A stretch of 64,000 bases of DNA from Skeletonema tropicum (taxonomy: Eukaryota > Bacillariophyta > Thalassiosirophyceae > Thalassiosirales > Thalassiosiraceae): contig CM074130.1 in assembly GCA_037178625.1 (NCBI GenBank), forward strand, positions 1,178,001 to 1,242,000, given 5' to 3'. Of this stretch, positions 20,641 through 31,543 are shown piece by piece (the stretch's first letter is position 1; the number at the start of each line of letters is the position of its first letter). Below the pieces are notes generated by a model, which saw nothing but the letters and a program-made list of their open reading frames with translations, was not told the DNA's origin and ran no database searches. A program made the translations under genes and the position numbers.

Positions 20641-23543
20641 TTACTCTTCTTCGTAATATTCTTCATCCTCATCGTCGTCGTCATCTTCTTCTAACCAGTC
20701 AAACCAAGGCGGTTGTTTGAATGATAGCCGTCATCTTACCTGTAGAGTTTTCTTCTGATTCATCTTCCTTCCATTCCGAGAACGCATCCTCTACCACAAG
20801 ATCATGTTTGTACATTGCACGGAACATGGCTTGGACAAGGTACTCATCATTAAATTTGGGGAAACCTAGTGTATCACAATACTTTTGGATGGCCCACAGC
20901 ACTTGCATTTGTTCTAATGCTCCGTCATCGATGAGAGCGACGAAGGCAGAGCCGAATTTCTCTTCCTCCGCCCAGCCACATTCTGGATCAGGATTTTTGA
21001 GCTCTTTCTCAGACAGTAAGTGGAAAATGAGTTTTTCGATCGATGGCAAGACAGATCCTTGATCTATGCACCATTGCTTCAATTCGTCTCCGAGTTTATT
21101 ACCACTGATAAATTCATCAAGTAGGGTAGATTCCAGTGCTGCAGCCTTGGATGCCTGCTCTGCCGCCTCTTTTTCAGCTTTCTCCCTCGCTGCGGCAGCT
21201 TCTTCCGCTGCCTTCTTCTCTGCTGCTGCCTTTTCTTCTTCCTCACGTTTCTTCTTCTCCAAACGGGCTTTTGCTTCTTCTTCAGTTTCGCCAGGTAGTG
21301 TGATTGGGGCTTCAACAGGTGCCAAAACGACTTCTTCCTCGCGTTTTTTAGGTGCAAGAATACCACCAACATTTCCTTTATTGAGTGCAGGAAATACTTC
21401 CTCGTTAGTTTCTTGCTTCCAACCAGGCCCACGCGGCAACTCCATTTCACCTCCATCACGACGGTTGTCTCCATAACGTCCAACGCGATCGCCACCGCGA
21501 TCAAAGCGTCCTCCACCTCTGTCTCCACCAAATCCTCGGCCGTCACCACGGCGATCATCACCATCTTGACCTCCAAACCTCTCGTCGTTCCTTTCAGCAG
21601 CTCTCTGATTTCTCATCTCAGCCGATACATAATCTCCATCTGCCTCCACAGCCGCAGCAAACCGAGAGTTGGCAACAGGCGGAGGCCCCATATCACGACC
21701 AAATTGTTGTCTTCCTCCTCCTCCTCGATCGTCTCCATCCATACGACGCGCATCATATCTCTCAGCACGTTCACGTTCTTGTTGTTCTCTTTCTCTCCCA
21801 AAGTCGGCGGCAGCGGCGGCAAAACGAGAGTTGGTCACCTGTGGAGGAGGACCACGTTCCGCACGTTCCCTATCTCTGTTTGCCCTATCCACCTCGTAGT
21901 CAGCAGCTGCGGCAGCAAACCGAGAATTCTGAGGTACAGGAGGACCCCCGCCATCAAATCTATCACCATTATTATCCCTCGGAACCGAACGATCTGCCTC
22001 CGCAGCCGCAGCAAAACGAGAGTTTTGAGGTAGCAGGATGGTCCTCTATTGTCATCACGGCGACGGAACTCGCGCTCGAGATTCTTCTCCTTTTCTTCAT
22101 CGGCAAGTTTGGCAAAGCGTTCATTTACTACTGGTGGTGGACCCATGTTGTCACGGTCCCGACGATCTCTTCCACCTCTTTTACGACGATCGCGTGGTTC
22201 GCCAAGTTCCTACAAAATGGGGTGATGAATTTTAATGTTAGAAAATTGCAAATAGAAACGATGAACAACAAGGTTCAAAAAAGATCACGAACACACGAAC
22301 CTCTTTTTTGGGCGCCTCTGCTTCACCAAGCATGGCAGCACGAGAATTTACGACCTTAGGTTGTCTCATTTTACGTTCCCTCCTTTCACGCTTCTTCTCT
22401 CCTTCATCTTTATTTCCATCTCCTTCTTTAGCTGCTTCCTCATCTCCTGCTGCTTTTGCATCGTTAGCTTCTTCCGTATTGTCTTGAGCACTTTTAGGAG
22501 CATCCGTACTTTCAGTAGGATCAGTCTGCTTTTTTTCTTCTTCGTCAACAACTGGCTTTTCTTCTTCATCCTTTGTACTAGCTGCTTGTTCTTTTTCTGC
22601 CTGTTCCTTCTTTTGTTCCTTTTGTTCCTTTTCTCTTAAATCAATCTTGGCAAATCTAGAGGCAGTATCAACTGCAGTTGCCGATCCAAATGGATTGGAT
22701 TTGGCTGATGATGATGATGACGAAGCTGCTGCTGCACTCGATGATCCACTATCAGCAGTCCTACGCGATGTCAAATTCAAACGAGGACGATCACCAGATG
22801 ATGAGCCACCTGATCCCATTCTACCCATCATTCCTCCTGTAGAACTGCCACCACTACCACCACCACGTCTCCATCCAGAACCTTCATCGGCACCACCACC
22901 ACGGCTATCATAACCACCTCCACCACGACTATCATAACCACCTCCACCACCACGACTATCATAACCACCTCCACCACCACCTCCTCTTCTCCAACCAGAG
23001 TCAGAATCAGCACCACCACTCATACGATTATTGTTGTATCCTCCTCCTCCACCCATACGATCATTATATCCTCCACCACGTGAATCTCCAAAGCCTCCAC
23101 CACCACGTGAATCACCAAAGCCTCCACCACCACCTCCTCCACCACCACGACGCCATAGAGAATCACCATCTGATCGAGATGCTTCACGATCATCCATATC
23201 GCTACGACGGGGTGCACGACGGAACGATCCATCGTCTCCTTCACTGTTATTTAGTTATATTTATTTAGTATGTTCGTGTAGAATGTTGTGGTTCATGCAC
23301 AACCACAACATGTATGTTTTGGTTTGCAATACAAAGCAGTGTGATAGCAGATAGTGTAATGATAAAAACATGAGATGTACACAAAATCGGTGAGCTCGAT
23401 TCATGGACAAACACAACGGCAAATGATATAACATGTATACAGTTTATAACTCACGCTCTAGCTCTAGGACCGGAAGGTGGTGCACCTGAACCAGCATTGC
23501 CACCGAGGAATTCGGCCATGGACATTTTTTGTCCCTTTCCCAT
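20641..23543 (-). CDS. RGG-rich translation factor with C-terminal W2 (eIF5C-type) domain, eIF4G/eIF4B-like
   Basis: Exons 23543-23455, 23243-22301 and 22209-20641. The protein starts MGKGQKMSMAEFLGG, then Arg/Gly/Tyr/Asp repeats (YDSRGGGG, about 22820-23150), an acidic Lys/Glu region, and several copies of a GPPPxxNSRFAAAxE module (21640-22150). A Glu/Ala/Lys coiled coil (21130-21290) leads to a W2 domain (LLDEFISGNKLGDELKQW to WAIQKYCDTLGFP) and an acidic DWLEED tail ending at 20641. W2 domains bind initiation-factor partners, so a role in mRNA recruitment or initiation is likely. The frame moves +2 near 22030-22037, fitting two extra bases relative to the sister repeat, and +1 near 20704-20713. 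Removing 3 bases gives about 865 residues. Confidence 0.7.
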
Positions 23544-23931
23544 GATGATTGTGTATTTCTTTGCTATATATACTTCGACTGCAACTGCGACACTACGCTC
23601 TTCTTATTGAGTGGCCTGAGCTCGTTGAGTTGCTAGAGAATGGCTTGCACGCTACAATAAGTAGCTTGCTGTAGGATAGCAGAAGATAGCAGAGTGGAGA
23701 TGAGATGGGACCGCACTTCTTTGCTTGGTTCAGCCGTTCATCTAGCAAAAGCATCATTTTGGTCGTCGGCGGACAGATAAGCTCCACGTTGCATAGCTGC
23801 CTGGCGCAAGTGCAAATTTTTTTGCTCTTGCTTTGCCCGCCCCGCTTTGCGATCAAAGAAACTGCGTTGCCTGGCTCTCTACAGAGAGAGGGTGCCTCCT
23901 CAGTAACTTCTCCTCACTCTACACTGTAAGG
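23544..23931. other. Intergenic between divergent genes
   Basis: Spacer between the translation factor gene and the VOC gene, so it should contain both promoters. No other signal seen. Confidence 0.4.
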
Positions 23932-25325
23932 ATGTACCATTCATTTATTGCATTCACAGCATCATCTGCAGTGCTGATTGGTTGGGCAGCTGATGCATTT
24001 TCACATCATGTGCATCGCCAGCGGTGGAGCACCCTTCAAGCAGTCACCTTGTGTCCACCACAACGATCAATGGTCGTCGTCATCAGCACTACATGCTGAA
24101 ATGAATGACAATGAATTGTCTTCAACATCAGCTTCTTCTTCTTCTTCTTCTTCAAAAGTACCGAGTGGAGAGAATTACTCGACACTGACCCTACTTGAAC
24201 ACATGCATTTACTGAACACAAATGTACATAAACAATCCACAACAAGCAAAGACGACAGCAAGAGGAGTGACATGATTGATTTCTTCACAACCACACTTGG
24301 ATTTGGTATGGATCCAAAAAGTGTCAATAGCCTAGTATCGAACAAGGGAGTGGTGTTTGTCAATGCTGGTCCAACTCAATTGCACTTGAATGATGATGCA
24401 GAGTATTGTCAAAAGTTGAATGAGTTACGACAACAAAACGAGTTTGAACACAGTATCAGGTGGGAATGGTGACAAGAATGTATTTGAAATTGGGTTACGT
24501 TACAATAGCTTGGAAGAGCTCAAGATGAAACTTGCGAGTAGTAGTAGTAGTAGTGAGGATTGTTATTCCTATGACATTGTAAGTTTGGGTGATGGTAGAG
24601 AAAGTGTTCGGATAACGGATGCATATGATAGAGTGTTTGTCGCAAGAGAAGTAATGGAATCAAATAATAATGATGACAAAGATGCACCAACAATTTCTTC
24701 CATTTGTCAACAAAAAGTCATCTGTAGCAACAATTGCACCAGTGAAGAGCAAGATGATATAGTGGAACAATATGCAATTCCAACATCACAAACAACATGT
24801 CGAGGGATGGACTTCATCGAATTCTTTGTATATGTATCGAAAGAAGATTCTGAGAAGACAGTCAAGAAAATTGCACGATTTTATGATTTCTTCTTTGATG
24901 CAACAACCTCAGTCGTTAACGATGGAAGGTCCGACATTGCGATTATTGCTTTTGGAAAGATTGATGACAATGGAAGGGCAGAACAGTCAATGTTGTTTCG
25001 AGCAGTTGTCGCTGATGGTGATGACTCTCTGAGTCATCATCAGAAGATGGTTCACAGTGAGGAATTGGGTACTGGTCATCACATTGCAATCTATGTAGGC
25101 AACTGCGACGAAGACTTTGAGGTAGCTGCAAGCAATTGTGTCGATGGAGGTTTGCTTTGGGTGAATCCACAATTTGAGGACAAAGTGTTGGATGTAGAAT
25201 CGGCCATGAAATGTAAACAGTTTCGATTCAAGAATATTGTTGACATTGAAACAGGTGAGACGTTGTACGTCTTGGAGCATGAGATACGATCGATAAGTCA
25301 TCCTCTCTTTCCAGGAGGGAATTAG
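23932..25325 (+). CDS. VOC (glyoxalase/dioxygenase-fold) protein with signal peptide, two +1 steps
   Basis: ATG 23932 starts a hydrophobic leader (FIAFTASSAVLIGWAADAF) that fits ER entry, possibly plastid targeting (ADAF). Two VOC-like halves follow. The first begins LLEHMHLLNTNV, then FFTTTLGFGMDP and VFVNAGPTQLHL, and IGLRYNSLEELK. The second begins FIEFFVYVSKEDSEKT, then FYDFFFDA, and GHHIAIYVG. Metal ligands cannot be fixed by eye. Function unknown; relatives bind a metal and rearrange or oxidise small molecules. The gene spans three frames, each +1 from the last (near 23990-24100 and 24440-24472). With two bases removed it encodes 463 residues. Confidence 0.6.
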
Positions 25326-25355
25326 AACACGTATGATTATTAATTACGATACTAT

Positions 25356-27077
25356 CTACAATTCTCCCTTGCTCATAAAGTTTAAAGTTTCATTAGCTTC
25401 ATCTTTCTCTACGAAATTTGTATTGGATAGGCAATCATGTGCATGAATTAGCCTCTTCCGAGTCGCAGAAAATCCCATGTTTGGCTTCACGTCAGCTTGT
25501 AACATGAAGAAGTTGAATTTCAGTAATTTTTTCCCTTCGTTACCAGCCTCATACACACGATTCTCTTCATCCCATTGACGGCATAGATACGACCACAATA
25601 CTTCTCCATCTTCTCCTTTGAGTTCTGCTAGGTAAGGATATGATCGCCATCGACCAGCTCTAGCAGTAGATGTACAAGGAGCCCCTGCGCCGGGCATATT
25701 CCAATTTACTTCATCTGATTTTGACCATACATCAACAACAGATCCATCAGCAAGTTGACCAGGAGCAATTTCCCAAGTGACATACTCCTCGGCCCCAACA
25801 AAGACGTTCCATCGGTTGTGTAATAAGGTACTCCAAATGTGTTTGTGACTTTGATTGCACTGTTCGCTAAACATCTCAAACCATACTGATCCATATCCAA
25901 ATGCTGCAATGATCAGGGCGGAGATGCCGTGTCTTTTGACCCATGTGGACGCATCATGGTGCTGAAGCTTGTCTCTTTTATAGTGTTTGATTTCAGAAGA
26001 AAACCCAACGTCCGTACCAACTCCAGAAGGCAAAAAGATGCACCAAGCAACGCAAGCCACCGAGCTGAGCAGTACCGTATTCCTCATAGTAAAGGCAATA
26101 CCAATATGAATGAAGCACATTCCAATGATTGTCGAATACACAACGCGTTTGTTTCCAACAAGACTTCCCAATAGAGCCACGGGAGCACAGAACATTTCTG
26201 CATACACCACGGTTGGTGTCATCAATCTCAATCCCGCCGGACCAAGTAATCCATACATTATTCTCGCCGCCACAGTGTGACGAACATACGTGTCTAATGC
26301 AGGCAGTGGCTTGGCATTCAAGGTCCAACCTTGGAGGGGATCTGAGTACTTTCCATATCCTGCATCCCAATACAGCCACGTTATGAGTACTTTGAAAGCA
26401 ATAGTGCCAGGACTGATAAATGTTTCACGATGATCATGCTTATACTTTTTGGCATCGATAGCATGCGCTCCGTCCAAAGGTAAAAACATTGAATAGAATA
26501 ACAAATAGTGGAAATACCTGACCCATAGCAAATAATCGTGTGTTTGAGTGAACTGATCAATGATATAATTGCAAGGAGTTCTTTATTGCCAAAATACACT
26601 CGAAACTTACCGATCCAATATGAAATTAAGCCAAGTATTTCTCAATGTTAAGCTCAAATATAAGATCCAGCTAGCGATCGAGGCAATTTTTGTCTTGTAC
26701 CCAACAATTAGCATTACAGCCAGCAACACTTGTACTGACAGGAGAAGTTGCAAGTAAATCATGGAGCCAGAATAGCAATGCATACATATTGCCTTGTAGA
26801 GAGAGTCAGATTTAGGTAGAAGAAGCTTTAGCGGCAGCGTTCTTGGGAGAGAAATGGATGTAGATTTTGTCAGTGCCAATAAGAATACAGCATAGTCATC
26901 ACCTCAGATTTTCAGAACACTTATATCTTACCCTAAATCACTGTAGAATGGATGGAGATATTGAAAACGACTGCACAACTCGATCAAAAGCATGACGCCT
27001 AGCGAAATACGGTACAGAGCAATTGCTTCATAATTTGAGCCAAGCATTGCGGCCCATCCGCCCCAAGATTTTGCCAT
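25356..27077 (-). CDS. HTTM-domain (vitamin K-dependent carboxylase-like) membrane protein
   Basis: Exons 27077-26932, 26841-26611 and 26517-25356 join in phase 2 at both introns to give 512 residues with no frame problem. The N-terminal two thirds carry many hydrophobic segments in the HTTM pattern: [15 protein letters not shown], then a [17 protein letters not shown] loop, [11 protein letters not shown], and a following [15 protein letters not shown]. The C-terminal soluble part ([27 protein letters not shown]) resembles diatom and bacterial HTTM proteins. The animal relative carboxylates Glu with vitamin K, but most microbial members are of unknown activity. It should sit in an internal membrane. 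It converges on the VOC gene, with 30 bp between them. Confidence 0.72.
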
Positions 27078-27485
27078 GCTCGTTCTGTGTTGTATTATGG
27101 ATACAAATCGATGATGTCTTCCCTACTTTTGAAGTGCTCTCTACTTCTTAGGTAGTAGGTAGGTAGATAGGAATTCATCGCGCAAATTTGCCCGCTTGCC
27201 CCAAGAAACCCCCCAAGACAAGCGGGTAGGTAGTCTTGTTAACTCTGGTCTCCGTTTTGTAACCATTCAAATCCGGATTGACGGTGAGCAAACGTTGATG
27301 GATTCAGAGCAAGCCCTCTTGCCCGTAAAATTTGAAATCGATTAGCCCCAGGCAACACAACAAAAACAAGAACAAAGAACATGGAACATGGAGCATGTGC
27401 GTACGTACTTAATTTTGGCAGCGACCATACAGCATCACTTTTTGAATAACCTGCATGCTCATGCAATGCATCACTTGCTCGAAGA
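27078..27485. other. Intergenic
   Basis: Spacer between the divergent HTTM gene and the repeat-protein ORF. No gene seen. Confidence 0.4.
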
Positions 27486-27854
27486 ATGTCTCCATCTGAA
27501 GTTCAGAGGGCAAAGGCGGTCGCTAGAGTGAAGCTTTACCGTCAACGCAAGAATGAATCGATGACTCCAGAGGAGAGGGAAGCTCAGAGGGCTAAGGAGG
27601 CCGCGAGAGTGAAGCTTTACCGTCAACGCAAGAATGCCTCGATGACTCCAGAGGAGAGGGCAGCTCAGAGGGCTAAGGAGGCCGCTAGAGCAAAGCTTTA
27701 CCGTCAACGCAAGAATGCCTCGATGACTCCAGAGGAACTGGCAGCTCAGAGGGCAAATAAGGCCGCTGCAGCAAAGCTTTATCGTCAACGCAAGAATGCC
27801 TCGATAGCACCAGAGGAGAGCGAAGCTCAGAGGGCAAAGAAGTCTCTAGAGTAA
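27486..27854 (+). CDS. Small basic tandem-repeat protein
   Basis: 122 residues made almost only of a 26-residue unit (78 nt) in about 4.5 copies: AKLYRQRKNASMTPEE plus AAQRAKEAAR. Copies are nearly identical at DNA level, so they are recent. The unit is predicted helical, strongly basic, and like the short Arg/Glu repeats seen in helitron-type and other element proteins. No catalytic motif. It may be a small nucleic-acid-binding protein or a leftover of a larger element. A degenerate further copy continues past the stop (27855-27895). Confidence 0.5.
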   Translation: MSPSEVQRAKAVARVKLYRQRKNESMTPEEREAQRAKEAARVKLYRQRKNASMTPEERAAQRAKEAARAKLYRQRKNASMTPEELAAQRANKAAAAKLYRQRKNASIAPEESEAQRAKKSLE

Positions 27855-28701
27855 AGATTTACCATCAACGCGATCAACGCAAGAATGCCTCGTGATTCTC
27901 TGTGTTAGAAAAGTTCTGATTACGATAGAAGGAACACAAAGAAAGGTCAATCTTCAAGATTGTTGGGTTACCAGATGGATATGATACAGTGAAGAATACA
28001 TTCTGGGAATGTGCTTGATCTCATGCACTAGGTTATGTTTATGAACATTCCAAGTATCAAATGACGACTCATATGTAATATATGTCAATTGGATGCGAGG
28101 AAACCCTTTTTTTAGTTGTATATCACAACACAAACGTATTTCATGCTGCAGATGGTGACGTTGTTTTCGTAATTTTTGATGCATAAATTGAGTATCCTCT
28201 TTATGGTCGCTTAGAACATAATAGATATATATATAGGATAAGCCGAGTATAATCCATTATTTAATAGTTGTGCATAACTGTGGATAGGAGTTGAGGACAT
28301 CATGATGTATGAGGGTGTAAAAGTGATACTTAATTAGGCACTCCTACTCCTATTAGGAGTATTTGGAGCGTGAATATGAGTGGTGCCGTTTAGCGAGCGA
28401 TTTGTACGTAGGCCCTCTTCACGCACTAGGGCAGAGGTACTTAAGTAAGTAGGTACCATAACTATCTATCCATAAAATAAAACCCGACTGAGGGAAAGCG
28501 TCCCTAACCGCCCAACTACATAGCTAGGCATTAAAAACAGACTGAAACACTCGTCGCACCTCTTTAGATTGATGCAGTTTTGAAAGAGTGTTGAGTGAAG
28601 CCACACGCAAACGCAGGAACGCGAGTTGCGAGTCTGGACAGCAGAAAATTCACCATCATCCGAAAAGTAATTTCCATCTCACCCAAACGAACACTTCAAT
28701 A
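27855..28701. other. Intergenic, no supported gene
   Basis: About 850 bp of AT-rich sequence. After the decayed repeat copy I see no coding frame. The last part is the UBL5 promoter and 5' UTR. Confidence 0.4.
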
Positions 28702-28923
28702 ATGATTGAAGTTGTCCTAAATGACCGCCTCGGCAAGAAAGTTCGGGTAAAGTGCAATGAGGACGACACAATCGGTGATCTAAAGAAATTAGCAGCAGCA
28801 CAACTGGGGACCCGGCCCGAGAAATTGCGGATACAAAAGTGGTACACAGTGTATAAAGATCACATTACGTTAGAAGATTATGAAATTCATGATGGGATGG
28901 GATTGGAGTTATATTACAACTAA
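28702..28923 (+). CDS. UBL5: Ubiquitin-like protein Hub1/UBL5
   Basis: 73 residues, single exon. The sequence is the highly conserved Hub1/UBL5 pattern: [18 protein letters not shown], then [10 protein letters not shown], and the end [15 protein letters not shown]. It ends in Tyr-Tyr plus one residue rather than Gly-Gly, as expected for Hub1, which binds non-covalently. Known role: modulator of the spliceosome through Snu66/Prp38-type partners, in the nucleus. The frame is open upstream but the ATG at 28702 gives exactly the family length. Confidence 0.95.
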   Translation: MIEVVLNDRLGKKVRVKCNEDDTIGDLKKLAAAQLGTRPEKLRIQKWYTVYKDHITLEDYEIHDGMGLELYYN

Positions 28924-29085
28924 TTGCTGATGTTGATTCGATGGGATTGCTTGGACGCATGTACGTAGACAGTGTGTGTGACAAAAAATGCATGATCAAT
29001 ACTATCATAATATTTTTTAAAATTATTATACCAACCCAACAATCGTATCAGAGACAATTCATTGCTAGCTGACGTTTCTCTCAAA

Positions 29086-29421
29086 ATGCAATCAGCACTC
29101 TCCAATGAAGATCCCGACTTTTTGCGGAATGACCCTGGTCTGGCAAGCCTTCTTGCCCAACTGGAACGAGTGAATCTGCAAATTGCAGCACACGCACGAT
29201 ACCAAGAGCAGGTAGCTCGAGCTGAGCAAATTATTGCTGCTGAAGAATTGCAAGCAAAAGCAGAGTCCTCAGGATCAGACGGAAAATCACAAAATACCGA
29301 AGATTCAAACGATTGGGAAAAGCATTGGGATGATGCAGTGGGCGCTGAGTATTACTTTAACCCAAAGACGGGCGAAGCAAGTTGGTTGCCTCCTTCGAAC
29401 TGGAAAGACTCTCAAGACTAG
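29086..29421 (+). CDS. Small WW-domain protein
   Basis: 111 residues from the ATG at 29086. An N-terminal helical region (PGLASLLAQLERVNLQIAAH, then a Glu/Gln/Ala helix) is followed by a WW domain at the C terminus: HWDDAVGAEYYFNPKTGEAS and a second Trp, then LPP. WW domains bind Pro-rich ligands. The partner is unknown; WW proteins of this size often work in splicing, and it sits 160 bp downstream of UBL5. No intron. Confidence 0.75.
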   Translation: MQSALSNEDPDFLRNDPGLASLLAQLERVNLQIAAHARYQEQVARAEQIIAAEELQAKAESSGSDGKSQNTEDSNDWEKHWDDAVGAEYYFNPKTGEASWLPPSNWKDSQD

Positions 29422-29483
29422 GTGGTAAATTATAGATTCATATCTCTTGTTATGCCTTGAATCTTTTAGTATTCCAGAGAGTA

Positions 29484-31146
29484 TTATCCACTCTCCTCAC
29501 AGTCAATCCTCTTTGTTACAACTTCATTTATCATTGCATCGACGCAAACTTTCATTTGAACCCTTTGATCAAGTATCCACTCCTTGTATTTCTCCAACTT
29601 CTTCGCATAGTCATCGTGCTTAGCACAACAATCCTTGATCAATGAACATATCTTGTCCACATTGAATTGAGCAAACTTGAATTCGGAAGGCAATGGGACG
29701 TCATCATCGAAATTTGCCGCCCCTTCTCTATTGGTAATGACGACGCATCCAGCCAAGGCTGCTTCACGAGGTAATCGATCCATACCGGGGTGAGGACCAA
29801 AGTCGATATACTGACGAATAATGTGATAGATTTGGCTGTAAGTAGATGCAAGTCTATACAAATAAGGGCCACAGAGTACACATATAACAACTCACCACCT
29901 TGGCAACCTTCAACAACTCGACTACCTCTTCACCAGTCATTCGTTCCCGTCCACCCGGACCTTTCCCAATTGGACAAAATCGGATCCCCCCACTAGTAGT
30001 CACACTTCCATCATTTTCTGTCTTGGCCTGTTTTCCACATGCTCGTCGAATGATTTCATCCGTCCAATGCATCCCCTTGGCGGGATTGTATACTACTAGA
30101 TTTAATTTCGCTTCTTTGCTGACATTATCCTGATCGGTTGTTGTTGCTGCTGCTGGTGTCATTGAAAGTGCAAATTCAGATGATGAGTAGGGTATAAACT
30201 CTGTCATCGTCAAGACATGTTGTTGTATGTTATTTTTCGTTGCACCACTCCTGACACCATCAGCTGCTGACAACTTGGTTCGAACATAATCACGGGCATA
30301 CGAACTCTGAACCAAATGCAGAATATCACGCCGCTTTAGAAACTGTTGTGGAGCAAATCGTCCTTTGTTATTGTTGACTGACAGCCACCATATAGCCGAT
30401 TGGTACCTGGTAGCATTCAATGATGGTTGTTCTAGTTGTAATGCATCAATGAAATGAGTCCAAACTTCAGGCCAAATGACCAAATCAGAGGAGTATCCAC
30501 CATTATTATTGGATAATGAAAGAGCAGATGTCGAGTCGTTATTAGGTGGATGATATGAGGGGAATTGGTCCTCCGCGATTGGAGCGTTGTACTTGTCATA
30601 TTTGGAAGGACGTGGTGATCTATCTGCAAAAACTTGTTCCACAAATGATGCATTTCCAGATGAGCGCTCACGCAAATAGAGCATGAATGCTTTTAATTGT
30701 CGTTTACCCTTGTCAACTTGGTTTTGTTTGCTGCTGTTGCTGCTTTTATTTGTAATGAGTCTGCCAAATTCATCGTGAGCTTCGTCGTCGCCTTCCTTTG
30801 CATTAGTTGTGTCATCTGTATCATGAAAAAAGTACTCCCCCGAATTGATCATATGACATAGCTGATGCAATGCCTCTGGTCCACCAGTCTCTGCGTTGGC
30901 AGGGCAAGCGATATATATCGTTTTCACGGGAGCGGATGACGGATAGTAATAATTACTTTCTGGTGAAATTTTAGTTTGTTTGTGCTTCAGCTGTTGATGA
31001 TGATGTGGTTGTTGTATTGATGATGATTGCTCAAAGGAAGTACGAGATCGCTTACCTCCACCGCCGTTGGACGAAGATGATGATGCGGCGGCGGCAGCTT
31101 GGGTGGTCTCTTTAAACTGACTGAGGAGGGAGGCAAAGCCCGACAT
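29484..31146 (-). CDS. Glycosyltransferase-like protein
   Basis: Low-complexity N terminus (Ser/Gly/His), then IYIACPANAETGGPEALHQL, a motif seen in algal glycosyltransferase-like proteins where GG-PEA resembles the GT4 start. The second exon has YIDFGPHPGMDRLPREAALA and VVITNREGAANF, resembling a sugar-nucleotide-binding C-terminal half. Substrate unknown; no clear signal peptide. The most natural intron is 29895-29836 (GTGAGT to TACAG, 60 nt), but with it the total is one base too long (1603 nt). Either the splice sites differ or this gene also carries one +1 base. It converges on the WW gene. Confidence 0.55.
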
Positions 31147-31543
31147 GGTTGACGGTAAGTAGTATTGATGTTGCAGTTGCAGTCTGCGTAGCAGGAGGTT
31201 GACGTTGACATAGATGATACTGTTGCGTTGACTGTTTGATGCTGACTGTTGTTGATGATGGAGCTAAAATCACTTATTCATGTCACGCTTTCAACCATCC
31301 ACATAGAATAATAATACATTTGTTAGATCACGGAAGTACCATTTTCATTTATTATCCGTCATAGGAGACTACTTTGACGTGACGGATATTGCGCCACTAT
31401 CACGCTATATTATTATTATCATCACTCTCTCTTCTCTCTTCACTCTTCACATAGTATGCTCAGAGCACTTACTCTTGCTTACCCTGTTGAAGAATATAGA
31501 GTCACTGCCCCAGAATATTTCTATCTATTCAACAGCAGCGACG
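31147..31543. other. Divergent promoter region
   Basis: Spacer between the glycosyltransferase-like gene and the dioxygenase gene. The dioxygenase frame is open back to 31379 but has no ATG before 31544. Confidence 0.45.

Noticed and set aside
31379..31543. Upstream extension of the dioxygenase
   Set aside because: It begins with GTG; the ATG at 31544 gives a proper plastid leader.
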